DNA of 64,000 nucleotides from Roseivirga ehrenbergii (GCF_001593005.1 NZ_LQZQ01000002.1:62001-126000); one strand, 5' to 3'. Shown: positions 1-9,384, counted from the first letter of the stretch. A program made the numbers and translations. The notes: generated from the letters alone by a model not told the origin.

Positions 1-59
1 ACCAATTCAAAAACTTGGGCTAAATCCTTTGCTGTTCCTTTTCTGATGGTAATGCTCAT
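1..59 (-). CDS. GNAT-family N-acetyltransferase, N-terminal fragment
   Basis: An ATG on the minus strand at 59 opens a frame running off the left edge. The 19 visible residues begin MSITIRKGTAKDLAQVFEL, the usual first strand and helix of a GNAT acetyltransferase (I-R-x-G/A-x-x-x-D). The start lies 46 nt after the serS stop on the same strand, so the two genes are probably co-transcribed. The substrate cannot be told from this fragment. Confidence 0.6.
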   Translation of the reverse strand, partial: MSITIRKGTAKDLAQVFEL

Positions 60-105
60 GGTGGGTATGTAAAAGAAATGAGGCCTAAGCCCCATTGTAT
101 TCAAA

Positions 106-1377
106 TTAAATTTTATCGAAGCCAGTATATGGCACTAAAACTTCTGGAATATTGATTCCGTCTGGTGTTTGGTTGTTCTCTAAAATGGCCGCTATAATTC
201 TCGGTAAAGCCAAGGCACTTCCATTTAGCGTATGTAACAACTGGATCTTCTTATTCTCGTCTTTGTATCTCAATTTTAATCTGTTGGCTTGGAAAGTCTC
301 GAAATTACTTACAGAGCTTACTTCCAACCACTTTTCTTGCGCAGCAGAATACACTTCAAAATCAAAGGTAAGGGCAGAAGTAAAGCCAATGTCTCCACCG
401 CAAAGCCTTAAAATTCGGTATTGCAGCCCAAGCTTTTCAAGCAAACTCGCCACGTGATTACACATGTCATCCAGCGCTTTGTAAGAATCTTCCGCCTTGC
501 ATACTTGAACAATTTCTACTTTATCAAACTGATGCAATCTATTCAAACCACGAACGTGTGCTCCCCAGCTTCCAGCCTCTCTTCTAAAACAAGGCGTAAA
601 ACCCGTGTGCTTAATTGGTAGCTGGTCTTCACTTACAATTACATCTCTATACAAGTTAGTAATTGGCACTTCGGCAGTAGGAATAAGATACAAATTCTCA
701 TTCCCCACATGGTACATTTGCCCTTCCTTATCTGGCAACTGCCCCGTAGCATAACCCGAAGCCTCATTTACCATAATTGGAGGTTGTACTTCAGAAAAGC
801 CTGCGGCTACGGCTTCGTCTAAGAAGAAGTTGACTAAAGAGCGCTGCAAACGAGCGCCCTTCCCTTTGTACACCGGAAATCCAGCGCCAGTGATTTTAAT
901 ACCTAGGTCAAAGTCAATAATGTCGTACTGTTTGATCAAATCCCAATGCGGAACTGCGCCTGCATGAAGCTTAGGAGCTTCACCAACCGTTTTCACAACT
1001 TCATTGTCCTCGTCTGTATTTCCTGATGGAACCGAAGGATGAGGCACATTTGGAATTGTATACAACAAAGCTAGAAGTTCCTTTTCTACTTGATCCTTCG
1101 CTTCTGCCAATTCTTTGCTGGCAGACTTCAGCTCGGCAGTTTTACTTTTAATGGCTTCGGCCTCTTCGCGTTTTCCGGCCTTCATTAAGCCACCAATTTC
1201 TTTGGCTAGTGCATTTGCTTCTGCCAAATTGGAGTCGAGGCTTTGTTGCGATGATTTACGTTTTTCATCAAGCGCGATGGCCTGATCCAAAACTTGTTCA
1301 ACATTAGGGAAATTACGTTTTTTCAATCCCTCAATTACCCTTTCTTTCTCCGTTACAATTTGGCTGATTTGCAGCAT
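106..1377 (-). CDS. serS: Seryl-tRNA synthetase
   Basis: A cytoplasmic class II aminoacyl-tRNA synthetase that charges tRNA-Ser with serine. The 423 residues match the usual bacterial length. Residues about 1-105 form the charged, heptad-rich coiled-coil arm that grips the tRNA long variable arm. The catalytic core follows: motif 1 around GFSEVQPPIMV, motif 2 FRREAGSWG (usual form FRxEAG) and motif 3 with GSALALPRIIAAILE near the C-terminus. The ATG start gives the expected MLQISQI opening. It is transcribed away from rho and is followed closely by a GNAT gene. Confidence 0.97.
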   Translation of the reverse strand: MLQISQIVTEKERVIEGLKKRNFPNVEQVLDQAIALDEKRKSSQQSLDSNLAEANALAKEIGGLMKAGKREEAEAIKSKTAELKSASKELAEAKDQVEKELLALLYTIPNVPHPSVPSGNTDEDNEVVKTVGEAPKLHAGAVPHWDLIKQYDIIDFDLGIKITGAGFPVYKGKGARLQRSLVNFFLDEAVAAGFSEVQPPIMVNEASGYATGQLPDKEGQMYHVGNENLYLIPTAEVPITNLYRDVIVSEDQLPIKHTGFTPCFRREAGSWGAHVRGLNRLHQFDKVEIVQVCKAEDSYKALDDMCNHVASLLEKLGLQYRILRLCGGDIGFTSALTFDFEVYSAAQEKWLEVSSVSNFETFQANRLKLRYKDENKKIQLLHTLNGSALALPRIIAAILENNQTPDGINIPEVLVPYTGFDKI

Positions 1378-1479
1378 AACTTAATATTCGTTTATAGCGG
1401 CAAAGTAAATCAATTCCTACAAAAAAGAGGGTGTAAAACCAGCTAACTATATCCTTTTTGTTAAAATTACCGTTGAATG

Positions 1480-1511
1480 TTTGATAAGTAGACGGAGATG
1501 CTCTATACTTG
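1480..1511 (+). promoter_or_regulatory. Predicted housekeeping promoter of rho
   Basis: TTTG at 1480-1483 and TATACTTG at 1504-1511, separated by 20 nt, fit the Bacteroidota primary-sigma consensus TTTG-N19/20-TAnnTTTG with one mismatch. Transcription would start near 1517 and leave a leader of about 120 nt before the rho ATG. Confidence 0.55.
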
Positions 1512-1526
1512 CGTGTTCCTAGGATG

Positions 1527-1555
1527 AGAGTGATCTTTTTCTGCACATCATCTCT
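1527..1555 (+). promoter_or_regulatory. Hairpin in the rho 5' leader
   Basis: AGAGTGAT (1527-1534) pairs with ATCATCTCT (1547-1555) with one bulged T, giving an 8-bp stem around a 12-nt pyrimidine-rich loop, within the first 40 nt of the predicted leader. Rho genes are often autoregulated by termination in the leader in other bacteria; a role here is inference. Confidence 0.3.
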
Positions 1556-1636
1556 TGAATTACTCAAATAATTATTTCATTAATTTTAATTAACTCCCAC
1601 CCATTCGGATAAGGGATTCCCCCAAAGTATAAATCT

Positions 1637-3313
1637 ATGTACACCATTGAAGAATTGAAGCTAATGCTGCTTTCAGAACTGAAAGAAATTGCAGAAGCGA
1701 TGAGCTTGAAGAACTACAAAAAGCTCGGAAAACAAGAACTTATTTACGCCATTCTCGATCAACAAGCTCGAACTCCAGACGAAGCTTTACCAAAAAAAGC
1801 AGCCGTTAAGAAGGAAGAAACTACTAAAGAAGAAGCTCCTAAAGAAAAAACTGAAAGAGCCGAGCGTCCAAAAAGAAGAGTACAACGTGAAAACGTAACT
1901 GAAGTAAAAGCAGAAGATTCGGCCAAAAAGGATGACTCTACTGACGAAAAACAAGCTGAAGCAAAAGAGAATAAACCACGAGAGGCAAGAGCGCCAAGAC
2001 CACGTCCAGAAAGAAAGGATGCGCAACCAAAATCTTCTGAAAACGAAGACAGCGAGCAGCAAGAAAAAGGTGATCAGCAAGAAGGCGAAGCAAGAGATTC
2101 AAAGCCAGAAAGAAGAAATAACGACCGTAGAGAAAACGGTGATCGCAGAGATAACCGAAAAAACAACAAACAGCAATACAATCAGAGTATCAAGGATTTT
2201 GACGGCTTAATTGAAAGCGAAGGTGTTTTGGAGATTATGCAAGATGGCTACGGCTTCTTAAGATCTTCAGATTACAACTACTTGGCTAGCCCTGATGATA
2301 TTTATGTATCGCCTTCTCAAATCAAATTATTTGGTTTAAAAACAGGAGATACTGTAAAAGGCCAAATCAGACCTCCGAAAGAAGGTGAAAAATATTTCGC
2401 TCTGTTAAGAGTAGAGTCTGTAAATGGAAAAACTACCGAGGAAATTCGTGATAGAGTTCCTTTCGAATACTTAACTCCTCTTTTCCCTGAAGAGAAAATC
2501 AATTTAAGTACTAAGCCAAGCCTTACTTCAACCCGAATTTTGGACATGTTTGCTCCAATTGGTAAAGGCCAAAGAGGTATGATTGTGGCGCAGCCTAAAA
2601 CAGGTAAAACAGTTTTATTAAAGGAAATTGCTAACGCGATTGCTGAAAACCATCCTGAGATTTATCTGATCATTTTATTGATTGATGAAAGACCTGAAGA
2701 GGTTACGGATATGGCCAGAAGCGTAAAAGCCGAGGTAGTATCTTCTACTTTCGATGAGCAAGCCGACAGGCACGTAAAGGTTTCTAACATCGTGTTAGAG
2801 AAAGCAAAAAGAATGGTAGAGTGTGGTCATGACGTAGTAATCCTTTTGGACTCAATTACGCGTTTGGCCAGAGCTTATAACACCGTTGTGCCTTCTTCTG
2901 GTAAAATTCTTTCTGGTGGTGTTGATGCCAATGCACTTCACAGACCGAAAAGATTCTTTGGTGCTGCAAGAAATGTAGAAAACGGAGGTTCGCTTTCAAT
3001 TATCGCTACTGCCTTGATCGAAACAGGTTCTAAAATGGACGAAGTAATCTTTGAAGAATTCAAAGGTACGGGTAACATGGAACTACAACTGGATAGAAAA
3101 CTGGCCAACAAGCGTGTTTATCCTGCTATCGATGTTCCTGCTTCTGGTACAAGAAGAGAAGATCTATTGATGAGCAAAGAGGAATTACAACGTGTTTGGA
3201 TTTTGAGAAAATTCATGTCGGACATGAACTCAATAGAAGCCATGGAATTCTTATTAGACAGAATGAAAGGAACGAAAGACAACGAAGAGTTCTTGATTTC
3301 TATGAACGGATAA
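1637..3313 (+). CDS. rho: Transcription termination factor Rho with long N-terminal insert
   Basis: A hexameric RNA-dependent ATPase that ends transcription. Residues 1-45 (opening [20 protein letters not shown]) form the Rho N-terminal helical domain. Residues about 50-185 are a low-complexity stretch rich in K, E, R, D, N and Q. The cold-shock-like RNA-binding fold starts near 190 ([15 protein letters not shown]), and the ATPase core carries Walker [11 protein letters not shown] near 321 and Walker [18 protein letters not shown] near 404. At 558 aa it is about 140 aa longer than E. coli Rho, all due to the insert, which is common in Bacteroidota. Monocistronic, with a terminator just behind. 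Confidence 0.97.
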   Translation: MYTIEELKLMLLSELKEIAEAMSLKNYKKLGKQELIYAILDQQARTPDEALPKKAAVKKEETTKEEAPKEKTERAERPKRRVQRENVTEVKAEDSAKKDDSTDEKQAEAKENKPREARAPRPRPERKDAQPKSSENEDSEQQEKGDQQEGEARDSKPERRNNDRRENGDRRDNRKNNKQQYNQSIKDFDGLIESEGVLEIMQDGYGFLRSSDYNYLASPDDIYVSPSQIKLFGLKTGDTVKGQIRPPKEGEKYFALLRVESVNGKTTEEIRDRVPFEYLTPLFPEEKINLSTKPSLTSTRILDMFAPIGKGQRGMIVAQPKTGKTVLLKEIANAIAENHPEIYLIILLIDERPEEVTDMARSVKAEVVSSTFDEQADRHVKVSNIVLEKAKRMVECGHDVVILLDSITRLARAYNTVVPSSGKILSGGVDANALHRPKRFFGAARNVENGGSLSIIATALIETGSKMDEVIFEEFKGTGNMELQLDRKLANKRVYPAIDVPASGTRREDLLMSKEELQRVWILRKFMSDMNSIEAMEFLLDRMKGTKDNEEFLISMNG

Positions 3314-3334
3314 TTCTTCCAAGTCGAAAAATTA

Positions 3335-3367
3335 AAAGCGATTATCGAAAGATGGTCGCTTTTTTTG
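3335..3367 (+). terminator. Intrinsic terminator of rho
   Basis: AAAGCGA (3335-3341) pairs with TCGCTTT (3356-3362), followed by an uninterrupted T run. It starts about 20 nt after the rho stop codon. Confidence 0.8.
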
Positions 3368-3514
3368 TTTCACTGCTTTCTACATAAAGACTTTTTTGAA
3401 GTAAATGAGAGGAAGAACTAAATTATTATAGCAAATTGGTCTGAGATTAAATTCATCAATCTACCTACCTCAACATATCTCTAATCTTCTTTTCGCAAAC
3501 CGATAATAGCAATA

Positions 3515-5476
3515 ATGCTACAACTAGAAATTCTAAAAAAGCATACTAGTTTTGTTTGGGGTATAATTCTGCTTTTACTCCTTCATTCGAGTTTCGCTTT
3601 ACATGCCCAAGAGGTAGTCACAATCGATTCACCTTTATTTGATTTTTCGGTCAATAAAGGGAAATCACTACTCGTTTTTGAGGATACTACTGAAGCACTC
3701 ACCATAAATGATATTATTGAAAACCCACCATTCAATAATCAAGTAACTGGTCCAAATAATATCACTGGGGTTTACTGGATCAAACTAAGCCTACAAAACA
3801 CTACAGGTAATGATTTAGAAATTATTGCCGAAGGCTTTAAATCGATCAACAGTCAGCTCTATCAGGTATTAGAAAATGGAGAAATTTTTACGGCTCCATA
3901 TGGATCGTTTCAAAAAAAGTCAGGCCTTAACCCTGGCGATAGTCGGGCGCATGTTTCGTTTATTCTGAAGCAGGGAATTACTCAAGACATTTACTTTAGA
4001 GTTCATGGCAGAGCTTTCAAGGGCAACTTTATGGATAGCAAAACCTTCCGCACCAAAAAAACACAGGCTCAAGTGCAGGATTTATTATTCTATGGTGCTT
4101 GCCTAATTTTCGTGATTTACTCACTCATACAATTTGGAGTTTATCGATACATGCCATATTTATGGCTGGCAATGTTCGCACTAGGAATGGGCATGTATGC
4201 CTTCTCTGTGCAAAACTACTTTGTAGACTGGATTCTACCCAACGCTCCAAAAACCGGACTCAACTTTACCATGCCTTGGTCTCAGTTTGGCCTTTTAGGA
4301 ATGTTGCTTTTAGCCATTAGCTTTCTTGAGTTAAAAAGAAAATTTCCTTTTTGGTATAAAGTATTTATTGGCCTGATTATTCTGACAGTTTTACGCACTG
4401 CAGTCGGTGTGGTGCTTACGGCAGTATACCAAAATTATGGACTCATGACCGACATGAGTATTAAGCTGCTTATGATTGACATTGCTTTATTTCATTTCAT
4501 GCTTTTTGCCCTTTGGAAAAAGGTAGAAAAAAGCAGAAAGGTGTTTTTAGTGGGTTTAATCATTTTCGGGTTAACTCTTATAATTGCTTCACTAACATGG
4601 AAGTACATTTTTGTATCTAAGTCAGTTGTGCTTTTATACACTAGCTCTTTGGGCTCTTTAGCGCAGGTACTTATTTTTTCTATTGCCATTGGAATTAGGA
4701 TGAGACAACACGAGAAAGAAAAAAACTTGGCACTGAATAGGCTGAACATTGTTCTGAATGAACAGAATAAAAAAATTGAGAAAGAGGTAACTGAAAGAAC
4801 AAAAGAAATAGAAGATCAGAAAATAGTTTTACAAGAACGAAATGAACGAATAGAAACCCTTTTCAAAGAAATTCACCATAGAGTAAAAAACAACTTACAA
4901 CTGATTTCAAGTTTGCTCAACATGCAACAAGAATGGAGCGGAACAGAAGACTCTGCCAAAGCTATTGAAGAAAGTAGAAGTAGAGTTGTGGCCATGTCGA
5001 TGATTCATCAGTTTTTGTATCGAACAGACGATATCGCTACTATTGATTTTAGAGATTATGTAATTGAGTTGGCGGAAAAAATCAATTCCATTCAGGCTGA
5101 AAAAATCGACTACCACCTTTCGGTAGACTTTGACTGCCATCCGAATTTTGATTTAGACACCTCAATTTCACTCGGTTTAATTTTAAATGAGTTGTTAACC
5201 AATTCTTATAAACATGCTATCAGCAAAAATAATCGCCTAGAAATTCTGCTTAAACTTCACTTTAGAAAGGATGGAATGTTTAACTTAACATGTCAGGACA
5301 ATGGAGCTCCTTTGCCTCTTCCTTTTGAGCAAATGGCAAAAAAAGGTTTTGGCCTTAAGTTAGCTTCTCGACTAACAAAGCAATTACATGGAAGCCTTAG
5401 TTATAGCTATAACTCGGGAAATACTTTTACGATTGTATTTGCTGATGAGAAAAAGAGAATGACACTTGTTGATTAA
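3515..5476 (+). CDS. 7TMR-DISM sensor histidine kinase (HisKA_2 type)
   Basis: A membrane sensor kinase of 653 aa. Residues 1-32 are a signal peptide ending in ALHAQE. About 35-165 form an extracellular beta domain of the 7TMR-DISMED2 type, about 190-400 hold seven hydrophobic helices (7TMR-DISM), and a coiled coil (400-445) leads to the kinase. The dimerisation/phosphoacceptor box is EIHHRVKNNLQLISSLLNMQ near 450, typical of HisKA_2, and the HATPase domain has LILNELLTNSYKHA and CQDNGAPLPL. It starts a three-gene operon (gaps of 6 and 2 nt) with a LuxR-type regulator and a second HisKA_2 kinase. DISM sensors often bind carbohydrate-like ligands; the ligand here is unknown. Confidence 0.9.
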   Translation: MLQLEILKKHTSFVWGIILLLLLHSSFALHAQEVVTIDSPLFDFSVNKGKSLLVFEDTTEALTINDIIENPPFNNQVTGPNNITGVYWIKLSLQNTTGNDLEIIAEGFKSINSQLYQVLENGEIFTAPYGSFQKKSGLNPGDSRAHVSFILKQGITQDIYFRVHGRAFKGNFMDSKTFRTKKTQAQVQDLLFYGACLIFVIYSLIQFGVYRYMPYLWLAMFALGMGMYAFSVQNYFVDWILPNAPKTGLNFTMPWSQFGLLGMLLLAISFLELKRKFPFWYKVFIGLIILTVLRTAVGVVLTAVYQNYGLMTDMSIKLLMIDIALFHFMLFALWKKVEKSRKVFLVGLIIFGLTLIIASLTWKYIFVSKSVVLLYTSSLGSLAQVLIFSIAIGIRMRQHEKEKNLALNRLNIVLNEQNKKIEKEVTERTKEIEDQKIVLQERNERIETLFKEIHHRVKNNLQLISSLLNMQQEWSGTEDSAKAIEESRSRVVAMSMIHQFLYRTDDIATIDFRDYVIELAEKINSIQAEKIDYHLSVDFDCHPNFDLDTSISLGLILNELLTNSYKHAISKNNRLEILLKLHFRKDGMFNLTCQDNGAPLPLPFEQMAKKGFGLKLASRLTKQLHGSLSYSYNSGNTFTIVFADEKKRMTLVD

Positions 5477-5482
5477 GATATC

Positions 5483-6094
5483 ATGAAGAAGCGGATACTA
5501 GTTGTAGATGATGAAGTGATTATTGCAGATGACCTTTGCAGTACTTTAAATAAACTTGGTTATGATGCCTTGGAACCAGCCCTTTCTTATAAACAAGCCG
5601 TAGAAGTATTGGCAAACGAGTCAATAGACATGGCTATTCTAGATATTAATTTAGGAGGAAGAAAAACAGGAATGGATGTAGCCGAATATATTCAAGAGCA
5701 TTTAAATATTCCTTTTATTTATCTTTCATCACATACTGATTCTAAAACTTTAGAGTTAGCCAAAAACACAATGCCCTATGCTTATTTGGTTAAACCGTAT
5801 GGTGCAACGGACGTAATGACGGCTATTGAAATAGCTTTTAACAACCAAAAACGCTATTCTGAAACTAAGACAACAGCAGATTCAGAACATATTGGTAACT
5901 TAACAGCAATGGAAAAAGTGGTAATTAGAAAAATAGCTGAAAACCTTTCTACAAAAGAAATTGCCGAGCAACTCTGCGTTAGTGAAAGCACCATTAAGAA
6001 TCACCGACACAATATCTGTGTAAAGTTAGATTTGCCATCAGGAACCCACTCACTTCTCAAATGGGTAATGGAGAATAATAAGTATATTCAATAA
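5483..6094 (+). CDS. LuxR-type response regulator
   Basis: A 203-aa DNA-binding response regulator. The receiver (1-120) has the acidic pair D9-D10, phosphoacceptor D54 (MAILDINLGG) and the lysine of YLVKPYG. The C-terminal LuxR/GerE helix-turn-helix contains LSTKEIAEQLCVSESTIKNH, then RHNICVKL. It sits between two HisKA_2 kinases with gaps of 6 and 2 nt, so either could be its partner. Its recognition helix (STIKNHRHNICVKL) is identical to that of the regulator starting at 8700, so both probably bind the same DNA site; the TAGACC-N4-GGTCTA repeats just downstream are the obvious candidate. Confidence 0.92.
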   Translation: MKKRILVVDDEVIIADDLCSTLNKLGYDALEPALSYKQAVEVLANESIDMAILDINLGGRKTGMDVAEYIQEHLNIPFIYLSSHTDSKTLELAKNTMPYAYLVKPYGATDVMTAIEIAFNNQKRYSETKTTADSEHIGNLTAMEKVVIRKIAENLSTKEIAEQLCVSESTIKNHRHNICVKLDLPSGTHSLLKWVMENNKYIQ

Positions 6095-6096
6095 TT

Positions 6097-8139
6097 ATGA
6101 CCTCTCCATTCCACAGTTATTTTATCCGTCATATTACGATCATTACCATATTTATACTGATACCATTAGGTCTTCTTGCTCAAGATAGGCCAAAAGCAAA
6201 AATAGACAGTTTAGAGCAGGTTATTGCTCAAACCAAGTCGGAAGACAGCCTAAGCCAATTATTTACTGCCCAAATTGAGTTAGCTAAGGAAATGGAAGAC
6301 TTTGCTAAACTGGCTGAAATAGAGCTTAAACTTGCCAAGGTTTCAAGCTACGATGGAATTGAAATGCAAAGACATGCTCAAAATGCACTAAACTACTTTC
6401 GTGCTCAACAAGATACAACGAACATAATTGACGCTACTTATCAGTTAGCTTATTCAAAACAACTTCAAAACGACTATGACAGCACCCTTCTTTTTGCCAA
6501 AGAAGTGGTTCATTTAGCCGAAAAATCACAAAATACAGTATCTCTTATTAGTGGGCGATTGATGTTATCGTCCGTGCATAATCATTTGGGTCAATACCCA
6601 GAATCATTACAAGAATTGAATAAGAGTAAGATTTTGGCAGAAAATACCCCAGATAACAAATCAGTAATTACGGACATCCTGAACAGAGAGTCGTTTATAT
6701 ATTATTCGTTGGGTGAATATGATGAGAGTGCTGATAGGATCAGCCAGATTATTGAAATATTAAAACCAGAAGGAGATGCAAGGAGATTAAACATTTGGTC
6801 GAATAATTTAGCAAGCGTTTATTCCCTTTGTAACTGCGTTTCCTTTGATAAAAGGAAGGCCGTGATTAAGGAATCAATCAACTACGCGAAACAAGCCAAT
6901 TTCACCTATGGCAAAGCCTTCGCCTATAAACATTTGGCCGATACTTATAGAGATGCAAGTCAGTATGACAGCACCAAATATTATTTAGAACAGATAGAAG
7001 TATTACTTCCTGAAATCAACAAACCCGATTTTACCGGATTGGTGAGTGTGGCGCAAGGCTCGTATTGGAGTTACGTAGGTAACGACCCAAGGGCCATTCC
7101 CTACTTTATAAAAGGCTACAATATTTGGAAATCACTGGGCAAGAAAAAAGACCAGATGGATATTGCATGGATTTTAAATGACTTATATCAAAAGCAAAAA
7201 GACTACGCTAACGCTCATAAATACCTCAATACATATGTGGCATTAAAAGACTCTTTATTTAGCGAAGAGAAGATCAGAGAAGTTAAAGAGCTTGAGTTAG
7301 CATACGATTTCAGACAAAAACAGATGACCGACAGCCTCAAGAATGCCGAACGCCTTTTAATGTCAGAATATGAGACCACGCTTCAGAAACGGTCAAAACG
7401 GATGATTCTATTCGTGGGAGTTGCTATCCTCATTGTGGCCATAATCATTTATTATGGCTTTATTAAACAAAAAAAACTAAGTCAGTTGCTTCAAGTTAAA
7501 AGCGACCAAGTAGAAAGCGAACTTCATCAAAAAGAGCTGCTTCTAACAGAAATTCATCATAGAGTAAAAAATAACTTTCAGATCCTTTCTAGCTTATTAG
7601 AGTTACAAGCAAAAGGAGTGGATGACCAAGCTACAAAGGATTTAATATCAGAAGGGAAAAGCAGAGTAAGATCAATGGCGCTCATCCATAATCAACTTTA
7701 TGATAATGACAGTCTAACTATCCAGTTGGCTGGGTATCTTCAAAACCTTATCAGTGAAATTCAGAAATCTTTTGAGGGGCAAGCTTCCGAGATTGAAATG
7801 GATGTAGATCCTAATTACACGCTCGACATCGACAATATGGTTCCCCTTGGACTCATTGCAAACGAGCTTGTCACCAATGCTTTTAAATATGCTACGAAAG
7901 GCGGCAACCAATTAAAGTTAGAAGTAAGCCTTTACGAAAAGGATGGACAGAGCGTGTTCGTTTTCAAAGATAACGGACCAGGATTGCCTTCAAGTTTTGA
8001 TGTGAAAACAGCAAAAAGTACGGGGATTTGGCTCATTAGTCGTTTGGCGCTCCAGCTACACGGCCACTATGAATACGAATATGATAACGGTGCGGTATTT
8101 AAAATTTACTTTACACAAAGTGAGTTTGTAAACGCTTAA
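6097..8139 (+). CDS. TPR-containing sensor histidine kinase (HisKA_2 type)
   Basis: A 680-aa sensor kinase. An N-terminal hydrophobic export segment ends at LLAQD (about residue 30). Residues about 40-400 are helical tetratricopeptide-like repeats facing the periplasm (for example TKYYLEQIEVLLPE and AHKYLNTYVALKDSL). A single membrane helix lies near 430-450 (MILFVGVAILIVAIIIYYGF). The HisKA_2 box EIHHRVKNNFQILSSLLELQ is near 485, and the HATPase domain has LGLIANELVTNAFKYA and FKDNGPGLP. Third gene of the operon after the DISM kinase and the LuxR regulator. The signal sensed by the repeat domain is unknown. Confidence 0.9.
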   Translation: MTSPFHSYFIRHITIITIFILIPLGLLAQDRPKAKIDSLEQVIAQTKSEDSLSQLFTAQIELAKEMEDFAKLAEIELKLAKVSSYDGIEMQRHAQNALNYFRAQQDTTNIIDATYQLAYSKQLQNDYDSTLLFAKEVVHLAEKSQNTVSLISGRLMLSSVHNHLGQYPESLQELNKSKILAENTPDNKSVITDILNRESFIYYSLGEYDESADRISQIIEILKPEGDARRLNIWSNNLASVYSLCNCVSFDKRKAVIKESINYAKQANFTYGKAFAYKHLADTYRDASQYDSTKYYLEQIEVLLPEINKPDFTGLVSVAQGSYWSYVGNDPRAIPYFIKGYNIWKSLGKKKDQMDIAWILNDLYQKQKDYANAHKYLNTYVALKDSLFSEEKIREVKELELAYDFRQKQMTDSLKNAERLLMSEYETTLQKRSKRMILFVGVAILIVAIIIYYGFIKQKKLSQLLQVKSDQVESELHQKELLLTEIHHRVKNNFQILSSLLELQAKGVDDQATKDLISEGKSRVRSMALIHNQLYDNDSLTIQLAGYLQNLISEIQKSFEGQASEIEMDVDPNYTLDIDNMVPLGLIANELVTNAFKYATKGGNQLKLEVSLYEKDGQSVFVFKDNGPGLPSSFDVKTAKSTGIWLISRLALQLHGHYEYEYDNGAVFKIYFTQSEFVNA

Positions 8140-8170
8140 AAAAGGATTCCTCAATTATTTAGTCACAATA

Positions 8171-8217
8171 TAAACCTTGTGGTCTATTTACCCCTCTACT
8201 GCTAGTCAATAGCTTTG
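8171..8217 (+). promoter_or_regulatory. Activated promoter 1: inverted repeat plus -7 box
   Basis: TAAACC-TTGT-GGTCTA (8171-8186) is an inverted repeat with one arm mismatch. Exactly 23 nt later comes the -7 box TAGCTTTG (8210-8217). No good TTTG -33 box exists; the repeat overlaps that zone and is centred about 43 bp before the expected start, the place for a class II-type activator. First of four copies in 1.4 kb with the same spacing. The -7 box ends only 5 nt before the ATG of the next gene. Confidence 0.7.
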
Positions 8218-8222
8218 CAATC

Positions 8223-8609
8223 ATGCTAGGAGCCAACACCTTGTCGGTAAATAGAAAAGTTCTTGTGGTGGAAAATGAAATCATTATTGCCGATGATATC
8301 TCCATGACAATTGCCAGTATGGGCTTCTACCCTTTAGACCCTGTTTTTGATTATAACAGTGCCGTAACATCTTACAACACCTACAAACCCGACTTGGTAA
8401 TTATTGATATTCGCCTTCAAGGAAAAAAGACAGGAATTGATTTTGCAGAATGGATTCGTACTCATTTCAGTACGCCAATAATCTATATTACTGTTTTGGG
8501 AAGTAAAATAATCAGACACCAAGCCGAGCAAACCCAACCAACGGCCTATCTAGTAAAACCATTTGTAAATCAAGACATTATTGATGCGGTAAATCTAGCG
8601 TTGACCTAA
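8223..8609 (+). CDS. Single-domain response regulator (receiver only)
   Basis: A 128-aa receiver without output domain. Counting from ATG 8223 the phosphoacceptor is D62 (LVIIDIRLQG), with the conserved lysine in AYLVKPF. The usual acidic pair is replaced by E17-N18 in VVENE, which may change metal binding or phosphorylation. Two starts are possible: ATG 8223, only 5 nt after the -7 box and so nearly leaderless, or TTG 8241, preceded by AGGAG at 8228-8232. Such stand-alone receivers often act as phosphate sinks or relay intermediates; the setting next to two kinases fits, but this is inference. Confidence 0.85.
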   Translation: MLGANTLSVNRKVLVVENEIIIADDISMTIASMGFYPLDPVFDYNSAVTSYNTYKPDLVIIDIRLQGKKTGIDFAEWIRTHFSTPIIYITVLGSKIIRHQAEQTQPTAYLVKPFVNQDIIDAVNLALT

Positions 8610-8615
8610 CAAATT

Positions 8616-8662
8616 TAGACCTAAAGGTCTATTTACTGCTTTATAATCTAATTGTAGTTTTA
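8616..8662 (+). promoter_or_regulatory. Activated promoter 2: inverted repeat plus -7 box
   Basis: Perfect inverted repeat TAGACC-TAAA-GGTCTA (8616-8631), then 23 nt, then TAGTTTTA (8655-8662) in place of TAnnTTTG. It starts 7 nt after the stop of the receiver gene and would drive the LuxR-type regulator at 8700 with a leader of about 30 nt. If that regulator binds the repeat, this is an autoregulatory loop. Confidence 0.75.
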
Positions 8663-8699
8663 ACATGTCATCATGTCCTCTTAATCAAGGATTGATAAT

Positions 8700-9329
8700 T
8701 TGAAGAGACTTACCGTGAATCCGAAAAGAATACTAATCGTTGAAGATAATTCCGAATTAGCCGACTGCCTGTCCGAAGTGTTACAGTCATGTGGTTACCA
8801 AACATGCCCTGTCGCTAAATCTTATGACGAGGCTATCTCGTATTTTGAAATCTATAACCCCGACCTTGTTACTTTAGATATTCATATTGAGGGTGAGCGC
8901 ACGGGGATTGATGTTGCAAAATACATTAAGCAAAACTCCAATATTCCTTTCATCTATCTTTCGGGCTCAATCGACCGATCATCTATTTCATTGGTTAAAG
9001 CTACCAACCCATTTGCTTTTTTGGTAAAACCATATGAGTTCCTTTCACTCGAAACCACTTTGAAATCGGCTTTCAATAGCACCAAGCCTACACTCAAAAC
9101 TACTCAGGTTGAGAAAAGAAAGCTTCCCAAATTTACACCTATGGAAAAAGTGATTTTAAAGGAGGTTGCAAACGGTCTTACTTCACAAAAAATAGCATCT
9201 AGGCTTGACTTAAGTGCTAGCACTATTAAAAACCACAGACATAACATCTGTGTAAAGCTAAAATTACCCAGAACTACTCATTCGCTCTTGAACTGGGCGC
9301 TTGAAAATAAAAGACAATTGAACCTCTGA
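8700..9329 (+). CDS. LuxR-type response regulator, second copy
   Basis: A 209-aa regulator, paralogue of the one at 5483. The receiver has E15-D16, phosphoacceptor D60 (LVTLDIHIEG) and lysine in FLVKPYE. The LuxR helix-turn-helix has LTSQKIASRLDLSASTIKNH followed by RHNICVKLKL; the recognition part matches the first regulator exactly. The frame opens with TTG at 8700, with AAGGA 9 nt upstream, and no ATG lies before the receiver core. It has its own inverted-repeat promoter, and two further copies of that promoter follow the gene. Confidence 0.9.
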   Translation: MKRLTVNPKRILIVEDNSELADCLSEVLQSCGYQTCPVAKSYDEAISYFEIYNPDLVTLDIHIEGERTGIDVAKYIKQNSNIPFIYLSGSIDRSSISLVKATNPFAFLVKPYEFLSLETTLKSAFNSTKPTLKTTQVEKRKLPKFTPMEKVILKEVANGLTSQKIASRLDLSASTIKNHRHNICVKLKLPRTTHSLLNWALENKRQLNL

Positions 9330-9384
9330 TTGAGCTTTAAAAATTAGTAATATCTTCTTTTTAATTGTTCGAAAAGAATGAATT

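Noticed and set aside
1787-2080. Minus-strand frame of 97 codons in rho
   Set aside because: Antisense to the A-rich low-complexity insert of Rho; the phenylalanine-rich translation is an artefact.
3420-3514. A fifth inverted-repeat promoter before the first kinase gene
   Set aside because: There is only a GGTCTG half-site near 3440, without the second arm or a -7 box at the 23-nt distance.
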